From the NCBI GenBank assembly GCA_016873575.1, contig VGWY01000157.1, forward strand, positions 1 through 6,053: a stretch of 6,053 bases of DNA, in the 5' to 3' direction. The translations under genes were made by a program, and so were the position numbers. The DNA is from Nitrospira sp. GTDB lineage: Bacteria; Nitrospirota; Thermodesulfovibrionia; Thermodesulfovibrionales; SM23-35. The notes beneath the pieces were generated by a model that did not search any database, was not told the DNA's origin, and saw only the letters and a program-made list of their open reading frames with translations. Shown here in pieces: positions 5,713 to 6,053 of this stretch (position 1 is its first letter; each line of letters starts with the position of its first letter).

Positions 5713-6053
5713 GCGTTAGTTTTAATCCTCTGTAAATATAGTGGAGTCCGGATAGAATAGTGAATGACGCAGTTATCCATTGAAGAATCTGGTGGATATC
5801 TGGCAGGAAGAGAAGATTGATATCAATGAGTACGTAAGCGATGAGCATACTCTGTAACCCTATGGCAGTTTTGCCGAGTATTGAAGGTTCTACCCTTGAT
5901 ATGTCTTTGATAAGATAGAGGAGAAACCAGCCTGTAATAACAATGATGTCTCTGCTGATAACAGTGATAGTAAGCCATTTCGGTATCAAGCCATATGTTG
6001 ATAAAATGATGAATGCTGTAACTAACAGGAATTTATCGGCGAGGGGGTCGAGA
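5702..6053 (-). CDS. CDP-alcohol phosphatidyltransferase (PgsA/cardiolipin-synthase type), 5' end missing
   Basis: The frame is open to the right edge; 116 C-terminal residues are visible. They begin LDPLADK, which is the last part of the family signature (DGx2ARx8Gx3Dx3D), with both terminal catalytic aspartates in place. The first half of the signature lies beyond the window. Next come at least two to three membrane helices, ISRD, then EPSILGKTAIGLQ, the conserved GK-T-x3-Q region of this branch. Known role: an integral inner-membrane enzyme that transfers a phosphatidyl group from CDP-diacylglycerol to an alcohol. It is most often glycerol-3-phosphate (PgsA) or phosphatidylglycerol (cardiolipin synthase); the fragment cannot decide which. 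A TTG at 5989 could be mistaken for a start, but the signature upstream shows the gene continues. It overlaps the DUF512 gene by 11 bp. Confidence 0.88.
   Translation of the reverse strand, partial: LDPLADKFLLVTAFIILSTYGLIPKWLTITVISRDIIVITGWFLLYLIKDISRVEPSILGKTAIGLQSMLIAYVLIDINLLFLPDIHQILQWITASFTILSGLHYIYRGLKLTHAS

Noticed and set aside
5702..5989. Treating the TTG at 5989 as the start of a 95-residue membrane protein
   Set aside because: The frame stays open upstream to the edge and encodes LDPLADK, the end of the CDP-alcohol phosphatidyltransferase signature, so the gene is longer and cut by the window.

Overview
This window holds one continuous minus-strand run of eight genes and nothing else. 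Read in the direction of transcription (high to low coordinates) the order is: the 3' part of a CDP-alcohol phosphatidyltransferase gene (cut by the right edge), a PDZ/radical-SAM/DUF512 protein, aroE (shikimate dehydrogenase), lptC, lptA, lptB, rpoN (sigma-54) and the 5' part of hpf (cut by the left edge). No RNA gene, mobile element, CRISPR array, repeat or convincing terminator is visible.

Organism: lptC-lptA-lptB means a diderm bacterium that exports LPS to an outer membrane. The lptC-lptA-lptB-rpoN-hpf order is widespread in Proteobacteria and Desulfobacterota-like lineages. A DUF512 radical-SAM protein is typical of Firmicutes and Cyanobacteria but also occurs in some deep diderm lineages. 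LPS genes plus DUF512 plus sigma-54 suggest Nitrospirota or a Desulfobacterota relative. This is an inference from gene content, not a sequence match, and the genus cannot be named.

Layout: the right-hand block (about 3593-6053) carries a phospholipid-synthesis membrane enzyme, an uncharacterised radical-SAM protein and a shikimate-pathway enzyme. The left-hand block (1-3554) carries the inner-membrane/periplasmic half of the LPS transport bridge (LptC, LptA, LptB), then sigma-54 and a ribosome hibernation factor. Six of the seven junctions overlap or abut (ATGA, TAATG, TAAATG, or 11-26 bp overlaps), which implies tight translational coupling.

The only real gap is 38 bp between aroE and lptC. 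It contains a near-consensus -24/-12 sigma-54 promoter, TGGCAT-N5-TTGCT, facing lptCAB-rpoN-hpf. If functional, sigma-54 would help transcribe its own gene and couple LPS export and ribosome hibernation to an activator-dependent signal. That, and the unexplained DUF512 enzyme next to a phospholipid synthase, are the points worth following up. The rest is conserved housekeeping, and I see no clear sign of a wholly new system.
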